A stretch of DNA of 64,000 nucleotides from Corynebacterium pelargi (GCF_014635485.1 NZ_BMCX01000001.1:613634-677633); one strand, 5' to 3'; shown: positions 15,362 through 25,201, counted from the first letter of the stretch. Translations and numbers: made by a program. Notes: generated from the sequence alone by a model not told the origin.

Positions 15362-17419
15362 ATGCAACAAACTTCGAGGACACGCTACCTTCTTGCGCTA
15401 CCGGCTCTCGCCGCCACCGGCTTCTTCTTCGCGGGATCCGCCATGATTGGCACCGTGCCGGAGGCCCAGGCCCGCACCACCGTGCTTGCCGAGGCACCGC
15501 AGGCAGCCACGAGTGGTGTGGTTGATAGCGCCGAGGTGCTCAGCGCACAGGAGGAACAAGAACTCGAAGCAGCCATCAGCAATTTTGATTCCAAAACGGG
15601 TCTGAATGTGTCGGTGATGTTTGTCAAGACCTTTGACGGATATAGCGGCACGCAGTGGGCCGAGCAGATTGTGAAGCAAAAAGGCAACAACGCCGGTGTG
15701 CTCGCGGTCGCCGTCGAGGAGGGCAGCTTTGGCATCGCGGCTGGCCAAAACTGGCAGTCTTCCTGGTTCTCGCCTTTAGAACGAGCCGCTAAATCCGAGC
15801 TATCCCAACGCAACTTCAGCGGCGCCGGTATGGCCTTTGTGCAGCAGGCTCAGCAATTAGCTACCGGTGGCAGCAGCGCTAATAATGCAGGTGGCAGCTC
15901 AGGTGGCGGCAATGGTCTGCTGTGGCTCGGCCTTGGTGGAGCCGCCGTCGTAGGCGTTGGTGGCGCAGCCAAATTCATGTCTTCAAAGAAGAAGAAACAC
16001 GACACCCAAGCAGCGCTGCAACATGGGCGCGAGTTGCCGGGTAGCCAGGCCGATGAGCTCAGAAATCAGCCTATCGACGTCCTCCAGACGCTCGCTGATG
16101 AGGAACTCGTGAGCACCGATGAGTCCATCCGCAAGGGCAAAGAAGAGCTCGATATCGCCGTAGCTGAGTTTGGTGCCGAGCGCACCAGGAGCTTCAGGCG
16201 CGCGATGAATACCTCAACTACCACGCTGCAGCGAGCCTTTCATTGGAAGCAGCAGTTGAGCCAAGGTGCGGTCTCCCCCGCTGAGCGGCGCACCCTATTG
16301 GTGCAGATCATTGGCGAGTGCCGCAAGGCCGATGAGGCTCTTGACCAGCAGGCCGCAGATTTTGCTGCGCTTCGTAATCTTTTGATCAACGCTGAGAGCC
16401 GCCTGCAGGATCTGACTCAGCGCTCGGTGGAGCTGCAAGCCAGGAAGCAAGAAGCTGCCACGGTACTTGAGCAGCTTAAAACCAAGTACGACAGTGCCGT
16501 GCTGGCATCGCTTGAAGATAATATCCCCCTGGCCACCTCGGCATTGGAGCAGGCAGACACGCTTATCGACGAAGGCCGCAAGGCCATCACCCAGGCAGCA
16601 GGACAACAAGGTGGCGCCGTTGATGCCATCCGCGCTGCCGAAGATGCACTGAACCAGAGCGAAAAGCAGTTACAAGCCATCGAGCACGCCGACGCGAATC
16701 TACAGGTGGCCAGGCAGCAGCTTCCCGCATTGGTGCAAGAAGTAGAAGAAGAACTTCAAGAGGCAGCTAAGCTTCGCCACCAAGCCCAAGAGCAGGGCAC
16801 ACCAGTGAAGTGGGATGACTTCCAGCAGGCCATCGATCAGGCAGAGGCTGCGTTGGCACACCATCAAGCCCACCCTTCCGATCCCTTGGGCACCTGGACG
16901 CTGCTCAGCGAAGCCGACGCTGTGCTTGATGAGCAGCTCGATGCACTGCGCCTATCCAACACCGATCAATCTCGTCTGCTGCAGCTCGCCCAGCAGCAAT
17001 TCGCTGCCGCGGATGCAGCCATTCAGGGCGCCGCAGGGTTTATCCAGGCTCGCGGCCGCGTCGTAGGCCCAGAGGCCCGAGCTCGCCTGGCGGAGGCGGA
17101 ACGTTCCAGGGCTCAAGCTCAGCAGGCCTTGCGCGATAATGCCCGCGCCGCGGTGGACTTAGCGCGCCAGGCTCGAATCCAGGCCGATGAGGCGCAGCAA
17201 TTGGCCAGTGAAGACATGCGTCGCTACCAAAACCGCAATAACCGCGGTGGCGGCGGAGGCGACTTCATCACCGGCATGGTGCTAGGCCAATTGCTTGGCG
17301 GCGGCCACGGTGGTTTCGGTGGTGGCTTTGGCGGCGGCGGAGGCTTCGGCGGCGGTGGCTTCTCCGGAGGCGGCAGCTTCGGTGGCGGCGGAGGCTTTTC
17401 CGGAGGCGGAAACTTCTAA
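15362..17419 (+). CDS. TPM-domain membrane protein with coiled coil and glycine-rich tail
   Basis: 685 residues. A signal peptide or anchor (about 8-40) precedes an extracellular TPM (YgcG/Psb32) domain at about 48-150, including VVDSAEVLSAQEEQELEAAI and LNVSVMFVKTFDGYSG. A low-complexity Gly/Ser linker and a membrane helix (LLWLGLGGAAVVGVGGAAKF) come next. A long charged, Ala/Gln-rich coiled-coil region covers about 210-620. The end is almost pure Gly/Phe/Ser. The topology is external TPM, one helix, cytoplasmic coiled coil. TPM domains are often implicated in membrane protein repair or phosphatase activity, but the function is not established here. Confidence 0.82.
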   Translation: MQQTSRTRYLLALPALAATGFFFAGSAMIGTVPEAQARTTVLAEAPQAATSGVVDSAEVLSAQEEQELEAAISNFDSKTGLNVSVMFVKTFDGYSGTQWAEQIVKQKGNNAGVLAVAVEEGSFGIAAGQNWQSSWFSPLERAAKSELSQRNFSGAGMAFVQQAQQLATGGSSANNAGGSSGGGNGLLWLGLGGAAVVGVGGAAKFMSSKKKKHDTQAALQHGRELPGSQADELRNQPIDVLQTLADEELVSTDESIRKGKEELDIAVAEFGAERTRSFRRAMNTSTTTLQRAFHWKQQLSQGAVSPAERRTLLVQIIGECRKADEALDQQAADFAALRNLLINAESRLQDLTQRSVELQARKQEAATVLEQLKTKYDSAVLASLEDNIPLATSALEQADTLIDEGRKAITQAAGQQGGAVDAIRAAEDALNQSEKQLQAIEHADANLQVARQQLPALVQEVEEELQEAAKLRHQAQEQGTPVKWDDFQQAIDQAEAALAHHQAHPSDPLGTWTLLSEADAVLDEQLDALRLSNTDQSRLLQLAQQQFAAADAAIQGAAGFIQARGRVVGPEARARLAEAERSRAQAQQALRDNARAAVDLARQARIQADEAQQLASEDMRRYQNRNNRGGGGGDFITGMVLGQLLGGGHGGFGGGFGGGGGFGGGGFSGGGSFGGGGGFSGGGNF

Positions 17420-17474
17420 AAGCCACCCAGACGGTGCCCATGCAGGATGCTCCAATTGCTCCTAGCATGGCACC

Positions 17475-18143
17475 ATGACTGATCCCCAGAACATTTTGAT
17501 CATCGGCGGCCACGGCCAGGTGGCCTTGCGCATTGCTCCGCTTTTAAGCAGCAAAGGCCACAACGTCACCTCGCTGATCCGCGATCCTGAGCAACGCCCA
17601 GCGATTGAAGCTACCGGCGCTTCAGCGCATATTGCCGATATCCGCACTTTGAACCCACAGCAGTGGGATGAGCTGCTTGCAGAATATGACACCGTCATCT
17701 GGTCGGCAGGTGCCGGTGGTAAAGGCGGAGTGGAAAACACCTACGCAGTTGATCGCGATGCGGCCATCGCTTCAATTCGAGCGTCCCAGCGCGTGCAAAC
17801 TCGCTACGTTATGGTGAGTTTCTGGGGTGCCACCACCAGGGAAATTCCTCAAGACCATCCCCTGCACCACTATGGCTTGGCCAAGAAGGCCGCCGATGAA
17901 GTGCTTCTGGCAAGCGATCTTGATTTTGTCATTCTTGCACCGACCGCGCTGCATGATGCACCTGCTCAAGGCATTGCCGTGTCTGAGGTTGAAGCTACTG
18001 CCCGGGCACCAAAGGCGGATACCTCTCGCCAGCTTGTTGCTGAGGTTGCAGCCTTTGAGGCATTGGCGCCAACCTTGCCGAATACGATCGTGGCGTTCCA
18101 CGATGGCGATGAGGATGTCGAGCAGGCGCTGGGCGCTCGCTAG
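17475..18143 (+). CDS. NAD(P)-binding atypical SDR (NmrA/YwnB-like)
   Basis: 222 residues. The Rossmann start IIGGHGQVALRIAPLL carries a GxxGxxA-type loop. LIRDPEQRPAIEATGA, the acidic VIWSAGAGGKGG segment and a YGLAKKAADEVL motif supply the Tyr-x3-Lys equivalent. This matches atypical extended SDRs of the YwnB/YhfK type, often NAD(P)-dependent epimerase- or reductase-like. Substrate unknown. It follows the TPM gene by 55 bases on the same strand. Confidence 0.83.
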   Translation: MTDPQNILIIGGHGQVALRIAPLLSSKGHNVTSLIRDPEQRPAIEATGASAHIADIRTLNPQQWDELLAEYDTVIWSAGAGGKGGVENTYAVDRDAAIASIRASQRVQTRYVMVSFWGATTREIPQDHPLHHYGLAKKAADEVLLASDLDFVILAPTALHDAPAQGIAVSEVEATARAPKADTSRQLVAEVAAFEALAPTLPNTIVAFHDGDEDVEQALGAR

Positions 18144-18150
18144 TGCTTTT

Positions 18151-18582
18151 CTAGATCATCAGGCGCGTTGGTGTATCCACCAATGCGCAGGCATAGGTAA
18201 TAAAGGCCGCATCGACTGGGTGCAGGGCTGCGTCGAAAAGCTCAATGTCGAGTTCCCCGGAGACCCTGGCCTGGATGCGGGCGAGCAGCGTGCCTTCGGC
18301 GTCGAGCAGTTTTCTTGTGCGACGCCACGGGCTTGTGCGCTGCAGGGTGTAGGTGCGGCCATCGCAATTGGCCTCTAAGGTTTGGACGGTCAGGCCACGT
18401 TTGCCCATGGTGTAGACCGCGCCGGAGGTGCTGGTGCCGCGGGCGCGGAATCCCACAATGGTGCCTTGTGAGGATTCGATGAGGAGACGATCTTTGCCGA
18501 TTTTGAGCACCTCTGCGGTCACCGATGCGATGACTCGCCCATCGGGGTCAAGCAGTTGATCGTCTACCCATCGAAACAGCAT
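18151..18582 (-). CDS. hypothetical protein
   Basis: 143 residues with no recognised motif. It is rich in beta-type alternation, with repeated basic and aromatic positions (FRWVDDQLLDPDGRVI, LQRTSPWRRTRKLLDAEG), somewhat like LURP-one/tubby-type beta barrels. That is only an impression. Its ATG directly follows the stop codon of the upstream gene, so the two are very likely translated together. Confidence 0.65.
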   Translation of the reverse strand: MLFRWVDDQLLDPDGRVIASVTAEVLKIGKDRLLIESSQGTIVGFRARGTSTSGAVYTMGKRGLTVQTLEANCDGRTYTLQRTSPWRRTRKLLDAEGTLLARIQARVSGELDIELFDAALHPVDAAFITYACALVDTPTRLMI

Positions 18583-19107
18583 TTATAAAAACACCAGCAC
18601 CAAAAAGAGGGAGATAAGCACCAAGGAGCCGATCAGGGCGATGCTCATTGAGCTCAATTTCGATTCCAGGACGGTGCGAGACACCAGGGAAAGAAATACC
18701 TGCTCTTCCTCGCTGGTTTTGCCCGCTTCGAACTCCGTGTAGGAATGACGCACGCCGTTGTTACCGCCGGAGAACTGTCCCAGCTTTTCACCCGAGGCAT
18801 CTTCGTACACCCAGTCCGAGCGCTTCTCGCAAATTGCGCGCGCTGAACGGCCTGCGAGGTCGAGTTCAATCTCCTTGGCGGAGGAGAACTTCTTTGCAAC
18901 GCCCGCTTTGAAGGTGCGCTGCCCTACCTCGGCGGTGATGCTGCGCTGGCCTTGGCTCAGCTTCCACGGCGTGCCTTGGACCTCCACCTGGGTAATACCC
19001 TCAAGCTGCGCGGGGAAGGTAGCAATGGCGGTATCACCTTCGGCAATCAGTGCCACGGTGTGCTCTTTGGCGTCGCGCTGACCCCAACCTGTGTAATTCC
19101 ATGCCAT
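18583..19107 (-). CDS. hypothetical protein with C-terminal membrane anchor
   Basis: 174 residues. The first 145 are soluble and beta-rich (YTGWGQRDAKEHTV, DWVYEDASGEKLGQF). The last ~22 (MSIALIGSLVLISLFLVLVFL) form a single hydrophobic helix at the extreme C-terminus, suggesting a tail-anchored protein. No family was recognised. It abuts the next downstream gene without a spacer and follows glyS by only 3 bases, so glyS and the two hypotheticals probably form one operon. Confidence 0.72.
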   Translation of the reverse strand: MAWNYTGWGQRDAKEHTVALIAEGDTAIATFPAQLEGITQVEVQGTPWKLSQGQRSITAEVGQRTFKAGVAKKFSSAKEIELDLAGRSARAICEKRSDWVYEDASGEKLGQFSGGNNGVRHSYTEFEAGKTSEEEQVFLSLVSRTVLESKLSSMSIALIGSLVLISLFLVLVFL

Positions 19108-19110
19108 GGC

Positions 19111-20511
19111 TTAGCAACCAATCAGACGCTGGGCGAAGTAGCCCTCGAGCTCGTCAATCTTGACGCGGGTCTGTTCCATGGTGTCGCGATCGCGCACGGT
19201 CACGGCCTGATCTTCGAGGGTGTCGAAGTCCACGGTCACGCAGTAGGGCGTGCCGATTTCGTCCTGACGGCGGTAGCGACGACCAATGGCACCGGAGGTG
19301 TCGTAGTCGATATTCCAGTGCTTGCGCAGCGTATCGGCCACGGCCTCAGCGGTTGGGGTGAGCGTGTCCTTCTTCGACAGCGGCAGCACGGCGATCTTGA
19401 CCGGGGCCAGGCGCGGATCCAGCTTGAGCACCACGCGCTTATCTACTCCACCCTTGGAGTTGGGTGCTTCATCCTCGTGGTAGGCATCCACCAGGAAGGC
19501 CATGAGGGCGCGGGTCAGGCCGAAGGAGGGCTCGATCACCCACGGCACGTAGCGTTCGCCGCTTTGCTGATCAAAGTAGGAAAGGTCCTCGCCGGATTCC
19601 TTGATGTGGCAGCCCAAGTCGTAGTCGGTGCGGTTAGCCACGCCCATGAGCTCGCCCCACTCGGAGCCTTGGAATCCGAAGCGGTACTCCATGTCGATGG
19701 TGCCGTTGGAGTAGTGTGCGCGCTCGTCTTCGGGCACGTCGAACTTGCGCATATTATCCGGGTTGATGCCCAGGTCGATGAACCAATCCCAGCAGGCGTC
19801 TACCCATTCATCGAATTTGGCGTCGGCTTCTTCGGGAGCCACGAAGTACTCGATTTCCATCTGCTCGAATTCGCGCGTGCGGAAAATGAAGTTGCCAGGC
19901 GTGATCTCGTTACGGAAGGACTTACCCACCTGCGCGATGCCGAACGGAGGCTTCATGCGGGCGGTGGTCATCACGTTTTTGAAGTTCACAAAGATGCCCT
20001 GTGCCGTCTCGGGGCGCAGGTAGTGCAGGCCTTGTTCGTTGTCCACGGGGCCAAGGTAGGTCTTCATCAACCCGGAGAACATCTGCGGCTCGGTCCAATT
20101 GCCGGGCTGGCCGGTTTCAGGGTCCGGGATATCAGCGAGGCCGTTTTCAGGCTTGTGTCCGTGCTTTGCCTCATAGGCTTCGATGAGGTGATCGGCGCGG
20201 TAGCGCTTGTGGGTGTGCAGTGATTCCACCAGCGGGTCGGTGAAGGTTGCCACGTGACCGGATGCGTGCCAGACCTGGCGCGGCAAGATGATGGAGGAAT
20301 CAAGGCCTACAACATCGGCGCGGGATTGCACGAAGGTGCGCCACCACTGCTTCTTGATGTTTTCTTTGAGCTCGGTGCCAAGTGGGCCGTAGTCCCATGC
20401 CGAGCGGGTGCCGCCATAGATTTCACCGGAGGGGTACACCAGACCACGGCGCTTGCAGAGGTTCACTACGGTTTCCACCAGGTTGGTGTTTGCGTTCGCG
20501 TTTGATGCCAC
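19111..20511 (-). CDS. glyS: glycyl-tRNA synthetase (dimeric, eukaryote-like class II)
   Basis: 466 residues from a GTG with AAGGAG about 11 bases upstream. It charges tRNA-Gly. Class II motifs are clear: motif 2 around [19 protein letters not shown] and motif 3 in [12 protein letters not shown]. The N-terminal [19 protein letters not shown] and C-terminal anticodon-binding domain ([12 protein letters not shown]) are typical of the single-chain form rather than the bacterial alpha2-beta2 enzyme. No T-box leader was seen. The upstream region carries a copy of the GCTTTTCGACG motif. Confidence 0.96.
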   Translation of the reverse strand: MASNANANTNLVETVVNLCKRRGLVYPSGEIYGGTRSAWDYGPLGTELKENIKKQWWRTFVQSRADVVGLDSSIILPRQVWHASGHVATFTDPLVESLHTHKRYRADHLIEAYEAKHGHKPENGLADIPDPETGQPGNWTEPQMFSGLMKTYLGPVDNEQGLHYLRPETAQGIFVNFKNVMTTARMKPPFGIAQVGKSFRNEITPGNFIFRTREFEQMEIEYFVAPEEADAKFDEWVDACWDWFIDLGINPDNMRKFDVPEDERAHYSNGTIDMEYRFGFQGSEWGELMGVANRTDYDLGCHIKESGEDLSYFDQQSGERYVPWVIEPSFGLTRALMAFLVDAYHEDEAPNSKGGVDKRVVLKLDPRLAPVKIAVLPLSKKDTLTPTAEAVADTLRKHWNIDYDTSGAIGRRYRRQDEIGTPYCVTVDFDTLEDQAVTVRDRDTMEQTRVKIDELEGYFAQRLIGC

Positions 20512-20676
20512 GGGCGAGCACGACTCCTTATATAACGTGTTGCTGCGAAAAATTGCTTCGCTACAGTCTAACCTGCCACCCCCTAGCTTTTCGACGCCCA
20601 CCGTTGTTGCAGGTCAATGCAGTTCATAGCAAGAAACAAAACCATCCCTACCGCCAGAGCTCTTGGCGTGGTTAGA

Positions 20677-20712
20677 TGGATTAATATCCACTGATACCAT
20701 AAAGTTTATAGT
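20677..20712 (+). promoter_or_regulatory. promoter/operator region of the ArsR-type regulator
   Basis: Two dyads sit side by side: TGGAT-TAAT-ATCCA at 20677-20690 and ATAAAGTTTAT at 20699-20709. The second overlaps a -10-like TATAGT at 20707-20712. ArsR/SmtB proteins usually repress by binding such AT-rich dyads across the promoter, so autoregulation is likely but inferred. Confidence 0.45.
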
Positions 20713-20754
20713 TCCTTTTTTTGATCGATTTTGTCGAAGGTGGCTCAACTCCGA

Positions 20755-21162
20755 ATGGATAACCAACCCCAACTCGCGTCGTTCACCTCGCATGCGCTCG
20801 ACCCGGTAGAACTTCAACAAAACCCCGGCATTCAAAGCGCCGAGCTCCTCGACCAAGCACGCGATTTCAGCCGTACGGCCCAAATTTTTGGTGCCCTCGA
20901 TTCCCCTATCCGTCTCCGCATTCTGCACCTGTTACACCAACGTGATCATTTCGTCCATGAAATTGTTGGGTTGCTCGGTGCCAGCCAACCCCTTGTGAGC
21001 CAGCACCTGCGAGTGCTGAAGGAAGCAGGGCTGGTAAGTGCTGAGCGCAAGGGGCGTCAGATGACATACCACCTGGTAGATACCAGCATTACCGATATCG
21101 CTGACATGGCCGAAGCCCTGATTGACCGTTTAGATCGTCGCTTACTCCAACGAGTGCACTAA
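20755..21162 (+). CDS. ArsR/SmtB-family metal-responsive regulator (corynebacterial znr-like)
   Basis: About 135 residues. The winged helix is clear: LDSPIRLRILHLL, VHEIVGLLGASQPLVSQHLRVLKEAGLVSAERKGRQMTY. DxHxxH-type zinc ligands of SmtB are suggested by HQRDHFVHEI and the C-terminal DTSITDIADMAEALIDRL. It lies between glyS and zur, the same place as the zinc regulator gene known next to zur in C. glutamicum. A role in zinc efflux control is inferred from that context. ATG 20755 was chosen; a TTG 24 bases upstream is possible. A terminator follows. Confidence 0.88.
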   Translation: MDNQPQLASFTSHALDPVELQQNPGIQSAELLDQARDFSRTAQIFGALDSPIRLRILHLLHQRDHFVHEIVGLLGASQPLVSQHLRVLKEAGLVSAERKGRQMTYHLVDTSITDIADMAEALIDRLDRRLLQRVH

Positions 21163-21182
21163 GTGACTATCCATCTCTTGTT

Positions 21183-21215
21183 CACCCCCGTTTTATAACG
21201 GGGGTGTTTCTTTTT
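21183..21215 (+). terminator. terminator after the ArsR-type regulator
   Basis: The stem CACCCCCGTT/AACGGGGGTG with a 4-base loop is followed by TTTCTTTTT. It separates the regulator from zur, so the two are not a simple operon. Confidence 0.88.
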
Positions 21216-21294
21216 CGGTGATGCGTACCATTTTCCATTGCATTTCCGATAAGCCTGGAAGAAAGAGACCGAAGTAACGAGAGCGAGAACGTTA

Positions 21295-21723
21295 ATGTCC
21301 CCCGTAGTTGACCCGAACGTACCCAAACTTGGTGTTCGAAACACCCGCCAGCGCAGCGCCGTAGTGCAGGTGCTGCAGGAACTGGATACCTTCGCCTCCG
21401 CCAAGGTCATCCATCGCGAGATCACCGACCGTGACCTCAAAGTGGGACTCACCACCGTCTACCGCACCCTGCAATCCCTCGCAGAAATCGAAGCTGTCGA
21501 CGTTCTCCAGATGAGCAATGGCGAAACCCTATACCGCCACTGCAGCTCCGATGCGCACCACCACCACTTGGTGTGCATGCGTTGCGGCAAGACCGAGGAA
21601 ATCGAAGGCGGCCCCGTCGAGCAGTGGGCCAAGGACATCGCAGAAAAGCACGGCTACCAAATCACCGGCCACGACGCCGAAATTTATGGCCTGTGCAAGC
21701 CCTGCTCGGAAAAAGAGTCCTAA
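21295..21723 (+). CDS. zur: zinc uptake regulator Zur (Fur family)
   Basis: 142 residues. The N-terminal winged helix covers RNTRQRSAVVQVL and VGLTTVYRTLQSLAE. The metal-binding half has AHHHHLVCMRCGKTEEIEG and a C-terminal CKPC. These two CxxC pairs form the structural zinc site, and the His cluster helps form the sensing site. Fur-family members with this pattern beside an ArsR-type zinc regulator are Zur in corynebacteria. It represses zinc uptake genes when zinc is plentiful. It does not form an operon with its upstream neighbour and converges on the iron/manganese transporter gene. Confidence 0.92.
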   Translation: MSPVVDPNVPKLGVRNTRQRSAVVQVLQELDTFASAKVIHREITDRDLKVGLTTVYRTLQSLAEIEAVDVLQMSNGETLYRHCSSDAHHHHLVCMRCGKTEEIEGGPVEQWAKDIAEKHGYQITGHDAEIYGLCKPCSEKES

Positions 21724-21732
21724 GCCCTCCCC

Positions 21733-22809
21733 TTAGGCAACAGCCACCCCGAAGATGTGACCGAGCCCGAAGGTCACGCCCGCTGCCCCCAGCCCGATCG
21801 CGAGCTGGCGCAAGGCGCGCTTCAGGGGTGGCTTTCCGCTGAGCACGCCGGTGATCGCACCAGTGACCATCAAGGTCAGCCCCACTGCCACCAAGGCAAT
21901 CAACGAGGCCACCAGCGTGGAGATATTGAAAAAGAAGGGGATGATCGGGATCAGCGCGCCGGAGGCAAAGAAGCAGAAGCTCGAAATAGCCGCCTGCCAC
22001 GCCCCGCCCACGGTGGTGCGATCGGTGCCCTCAATGCCTGAAACGAAAGACTTGGCACTCGGGTGCTGCATGCGGGTAAAGACCTGCTGAGCTTTTTGCT
22101 CAGCTTCCTCTTCACTCATGCCTCGGGCCCTGTAGACCAGCGCAAGCTCATTGGCGTTCACATCGAGCTTCGGGATCGCCTGATCGGCCTCAGGATGCGG
22201 CGTGGAAGCCTCCAGGAGTTCATCTTGGCTTTTTACCGAGATGTATTCGCCCGCACCCATGGATAAAGCACCGGCCAACAATCCAGAGACACCGGTAATC
22301 AACACCACCCCGGGGCTCACCCCAGAAGCCATCACGCCCAACACCAAGGCCAAGTTGGACACCAAGCCATCATTGGCACCAAACACGGCCGCGCGGAAGC
22401 TGCCACTCATTTGTTCACGCCCGCGGGCTGCCAAACCGCGAACGACCTCGGCATGGATCGCCTCATCGGCTTTCATCTGCTCTGTGGCATCAGCATCTTG
22501 GGCATAGGGGCTGCGCTGTTCTGCTGTTTGCATCAACGCAAGTGTGAACACCGATCCGAAATTCTTAGCCAAAAAGGCCAGCATCCGGGTGGAGAAATCC
22601 GGTTGCTTCGGCAGTCCGACTTCTGCGCCAAGCAATTGACGCCAGTGCTCCTCGTGGCGGGATTCAGCCTCAGCTACCGCAAGCAGAATCTCTCGTTCTT
22701 CGCCCTGCTTGCGCTTGGCCAGCTCTCGATACACCGCGGCCTCTGCGCGTTCATTGGCAAGGTATTGTCGCCAGCGCCGAATCTGGGCTGGCGTTGGGGC
22801 ATGGCTCAT
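21733..22809 (-). CDS. MbfA-like iron/manganese transporter (ferritin-like domain fused to VIT1/CCC1)
   Basis: 358 residues. The N-terminal ~140 residues form a ferritin/rubrerythrin-like bundle with ExxH motifs ([33 protein letters not shown]). The rest is a VIT1/CCC1 membrane domain: [36 protein letters not shown], and four or five helices ending [10 protein letters not shown]. The MbfA type exports iron and protects against peroxide stress; the same fold in other organisms stores iron or manganese. The ATG overlaps the uppS stop (ATGA), so it is translationally coupled to the cell-wall/housekeeping operon. The nearby zur may hint at metal control, but no operator was found. Confidence 0.88.
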   Translation of the reverse strand: MSHAPTPAQIRRWRQYLANERAEAAVYRELAKRKQGEEREILLAVAEAESRHEEHWRQLLGAEVGLPKQPDFSTRMLAFLAKNFGSVFTLALMQTAEQRSPYAQDADATEQMKADEAIHAEVVRGLAARGREQMSGSFRAAVFGANDGLVSNLALVLGVMASGVSPGVVLITGVSGLLAGALSMGAGEYISVKSQDELLEASTPHPEADQAIPKLDVNANELALVYRARGMSEEEAEQKAQQVFTRMQHPSAKSFVSGIEGTDRTTVGGAWQAAISSFCFFASGALIPIIPFFFNISTLVASLIALVAVGLTLMVTGAITGVLSGKPPLKRALRQLAIGLGAAGVTFGLGHIFGVAVA

Positions 22810-23573
22810 TTGGTGCCTCCGAAACGCCGATCCCTGCGTGCGTACTCTTCGACGGCGGCAAATAAATCATCCGGGGTGTAATCGGGAAAGAGTTTGTCCT
22901 GATACACCATCTCGGCATAGGCCGATTGCCACAACAAGAAATTCGAGGTGCGCTGTTCGCCCGAGGGGCGCAAGAAAAGATCCACATCGGGCATATCGGG
23001 CTCGTCGAGGAACTGGGAGAAGCTTGATTCAGTAATCGCCTCCGGGCGTAGCTTGCCCGCTGCTGCTTGGGCGGCGATGGCGCGTGCGGCGTCGACGATT
23101 TCAGCGCGGCCACCGTAATTGACGCACATGGCCAAGGTCATGGCGGTGTTGTCCTTGGTTAATTCCTCGGCGGCCTCAAGTTCGCGGATCACGCTGCGCC
23201 ACAGGCGCGGCCTGCGCCCCACCCAGCGGATGCGCACATTGTGTTCGTGGAGGTATTCACGCTGGCGGCGCAACACATCGCGATTAAAGCCCATAAGGAA
23301 GCGCACTTCCTCGCTGGAGCGGCGCCAGTTTTCTGTAGAAAAGGCGTAGGCAGAAAGATAGGGCACGCCCATGGCCAGACAGGCATCCACCATGGAAAGC
23401 AGCACCGCCTCGCCGCGCTTATGCCCCTCGGTGCGCTTCAACCCGCGCTGCTGAGCCCACCGGCCGTTGCCGTCCATCACCAAGGCAATGTGCTTGGGTA
23501 GAAACTCAGCAGGGATATCTGGCACATTCATCGCTTCACTCACGTGGAGTATTGTGCCATCTTCACACTTCAT
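22806..23573 (-). CDS. uppS: cis-prenyl (decaprenyl/undecaprenyl) diphosphate synthase
   Basis: 255 residues. It makes the long Z-isoprenyl diphosphate carrier used for peptidoglycan and arabinogalactan assembly. Signatures are [17 protein letters not shown] (catalytic Asp), [25 protein letters not shown], and the C-terminal [19 protein letters not shown]. The ATG overlaps the end of recO by 11 bases. The overlap arrangement recO-uppS-transporter indicates one transcript. Confidence 0.94.
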   Translation of the reverse strand: MKCEDGTILHVSEAMNVPDIPAEFLPKHIALVMDGNGRWAQQRGLKRTEGHKRGEAVLLSMVDACLAMGVPYLSAYAFSTENWRRSSEEVRFLMGFNRDVLRRQREYLHEHNVRIRWVGRRPRLWRSVIRELEAAEELTKDNTAMTLAMCVNYGGRAEIVDAARAIAAQAAAGKLRPEAITESSFSQFLDEPDMPDVDLFLRPSGEQRTSNFLLWQSAYAEMVYQDKLFPDYTPDDLFAAVEEYARRDRRFGGTK

Positions 23574-24288
23574 CCAACACCTGCAGGCTCTTCAGCCTAC
23601 GTTCTAAGTGATATTGCAAATAACTTTTGATCATTTGATGAGCCTGGGCGCCCCGCTGCTGGGTCAGCACCTGCTCCAGCGGATGCTCATGGGCTAAAAG
23701 CCACAGCAGATGCAGCGTCTCCGGATCCACCTCTGCCGATCCCGGTGGCCTGCAGTGCACGCACACTGCCCCACCGGCAGCCGGATGAAAAGCATGGTGT
23801 GGCCCGCGCGCCGAACATTGGGCACAGTCGAACAAACTTGGTGCCCAGCCGGCTACTTCCATAGCCTGCAATAAATAGGCATCTAGGGCCAAAATCGGAT
23901 CATCCGATTTTGCGATCTGTACGATCGCTTTGACGCTGAGATCGTATAACGCAGGATCTTCGTGGGCTTGGGACAAGGACTCGGCTGCTTCCAAAACGGT
24001 GCAGGCCGCGGTGAAACGGCGTGGGTCGTCGATAAGCCCTGAAGCGAAATAAGAAACGGTATCGGCCTGGGTAATCAGGCTGAGATTGCGGCCTGGATAT
24101 AGTTGCACGTCTAATTCCACGAAGGGCTGGAGCCTCGAACCGAAGCGGCTTTTGGCGCGGCGAACGCCCTTGGCCACGGCACGAATGAGCCCTTCCTCGC
24201 GGCTGAGCAACACGACAATCCGATCAGCCTCGCCAAAGTCATAGCTGCGCACCACCAGGGCGCGCAGCCTGCGTGAGGGCTTAGGCAA
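23563..24288 (-). CDS. recO: DNA repair protein RecO
   Basis: 241 residues. RecO helps load RecA at gaps together with RecR and RecF. The N-terminal OB fold includes [20 protein letters not shown] and [19 protein letters not shown]. The zinc-finger-like part has Cys pairs DCAQC and CVHC, with [10 protein letters not shown] between them. A TTG start overlaps the end of era by 8 bases; there is no ATG near this position. Genetic order era-recO-uppS is conserved among corynebacteria. Confidence 0.93.
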   Translation of the reverse strand: MPKPSRRLRALVVRSYDFGEADRIVVLLSREEGLIRAVAKGVRRAKSRFGSRLQPFVELDVQLYPGRNLSLITQADTVSYFASGLIDDPRRFTAACTVLEAAESLSQAHEDPALYDLSVKAIVQIAKSDDPILALDAYLLQAMEVAGWAPSLFDCAQCSARGPHHAFHPAAGGAVCVHCRPPGSAEVDPETLHLLWLLAHEHPLEQVLTQQRGAQAHQMIKSYLQYHLERRLKSLQVLDEV

Positions 24289-25201
24289 ATCCCAAACGCC
24301 CCAGCAACTTAGGATCCTGCTGCCAGTTCTTCAGCACCTTCATGCGCAGATCCAGGTACACGTTTTGGCCGAGCAGCTCAATGATCTGCGGACGAGCGGC
24401 GTGCACAATGCGCCCCATCCGCTTGCCATCGTGGCCTGCAATGATGCGCTTTTGTCCCTCACGCTCCACATAAATCAGCGCGTGCACATCGAGCACGCCT
24501 TCGCGCTCTTCATTGGGGATGATCTCGTCTACCTCCACGGCCACCGAGTGCGGCAGTTCATCGCGCAAACCTTGAAGGGCGGCCTCGCGGATGAGTTCTG
24601 CAATGCGGGTGTTGGTGTCATCGTCCGTGACGTGATCATCGGGATAGAACTTCGGCCCTTCAGGCAAAAGATCCACGATCACGTCCAGGAGCACATCGCG
24701 TTGCTCACCGGTGACGGCAGAAACTGGCACCACCTCGGACTCACCGCCGAGCATCTCGTGCAGGGCCAAAAGCTGCGCGCCCACCTGGTCGCGAGAGGCG
24801 GCATCTGCCTTGGTCACGATTCCGAGCACCGGGGTGTTGGGGGCGAGTTTGCGCACGGCATCGAGAATCCAGCGATCGCCGGGTCCGATCTTCTCGTTGG
24901 CGGGGATGCACAAACCAATCAGGTCCATGTCCTGGTAGGTGTCTTTGACCACGTCGTTGAGACGCTCACCAAGCAGGGTGCGAGGGCGGTGCAGACCAGG
25001 GGTGTCAACCACAATCACCTGCGCATCGGGGCGGTGCACGATGCCGCGGATTGGATGGCGAGTGGTCTCTGGCTGGTCGGCGGTAATGGCGATCTTCTGG
25101 CCAACCAGCGCATTCGTGAGTGTGGATTTGCCGGTATTGGGCCTTCCCACGAAGCTGATAAAGCCAGACTTAAAGCCCTCTGGTGTGTCTTGGAAGCTCA
25201 C
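24281..25201 (-). CDS. era: GTPase Era
   Basis: 306 residues from a GTG with AAGGAG 5 bases upstream; a longer frame running back into pdxY was rejected. Era is a GTPase for 16S rRNA maturation and 30S assembly. G1 is GRPNTGKST, G3 is DTPGLHRP and G4 is TKAD. The KH RNA-binding domain covers the last ~80 residues (LIYVEREGQKRIIAGHDGKRM). It overlaps recO by 8 bases. Confidence 0.96.
   Translation of the reverse strand: MSFQDTPEGFKSGFISFVGRPNTGKSTLTNALVGQKIAITADQPETTRHPIRGIVHRPDAQVIVVDTPGLHRPRTLLGERLNDVVKDTYQDMDLIGLCIPANEKIGPGDRWILDAVRKLAPNTPVLGIVTKADAASRDQVGAQLLALHEMLGGESEVVPVSAVTGEQRDVLLDVIVDLLPEGPKFYPDDHVTDDDTNTRIAELIREAALQGLRDELPHSVAVEVDEIIPNEEREGVLDVHALIYVEREGQKRIIAGHDGKRMGRIVHAARPQIIELLGQNVYLDLRMKVLKNWQQDPKLLGRLGFA

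Noticed and set aside
18952-20223. 423-codon open frame on the plus strand opposite glyS
   Set aside because: It is antisense to glyS, has no family motif and no ribosome site; long open frames opposite GC-rich genes are common.
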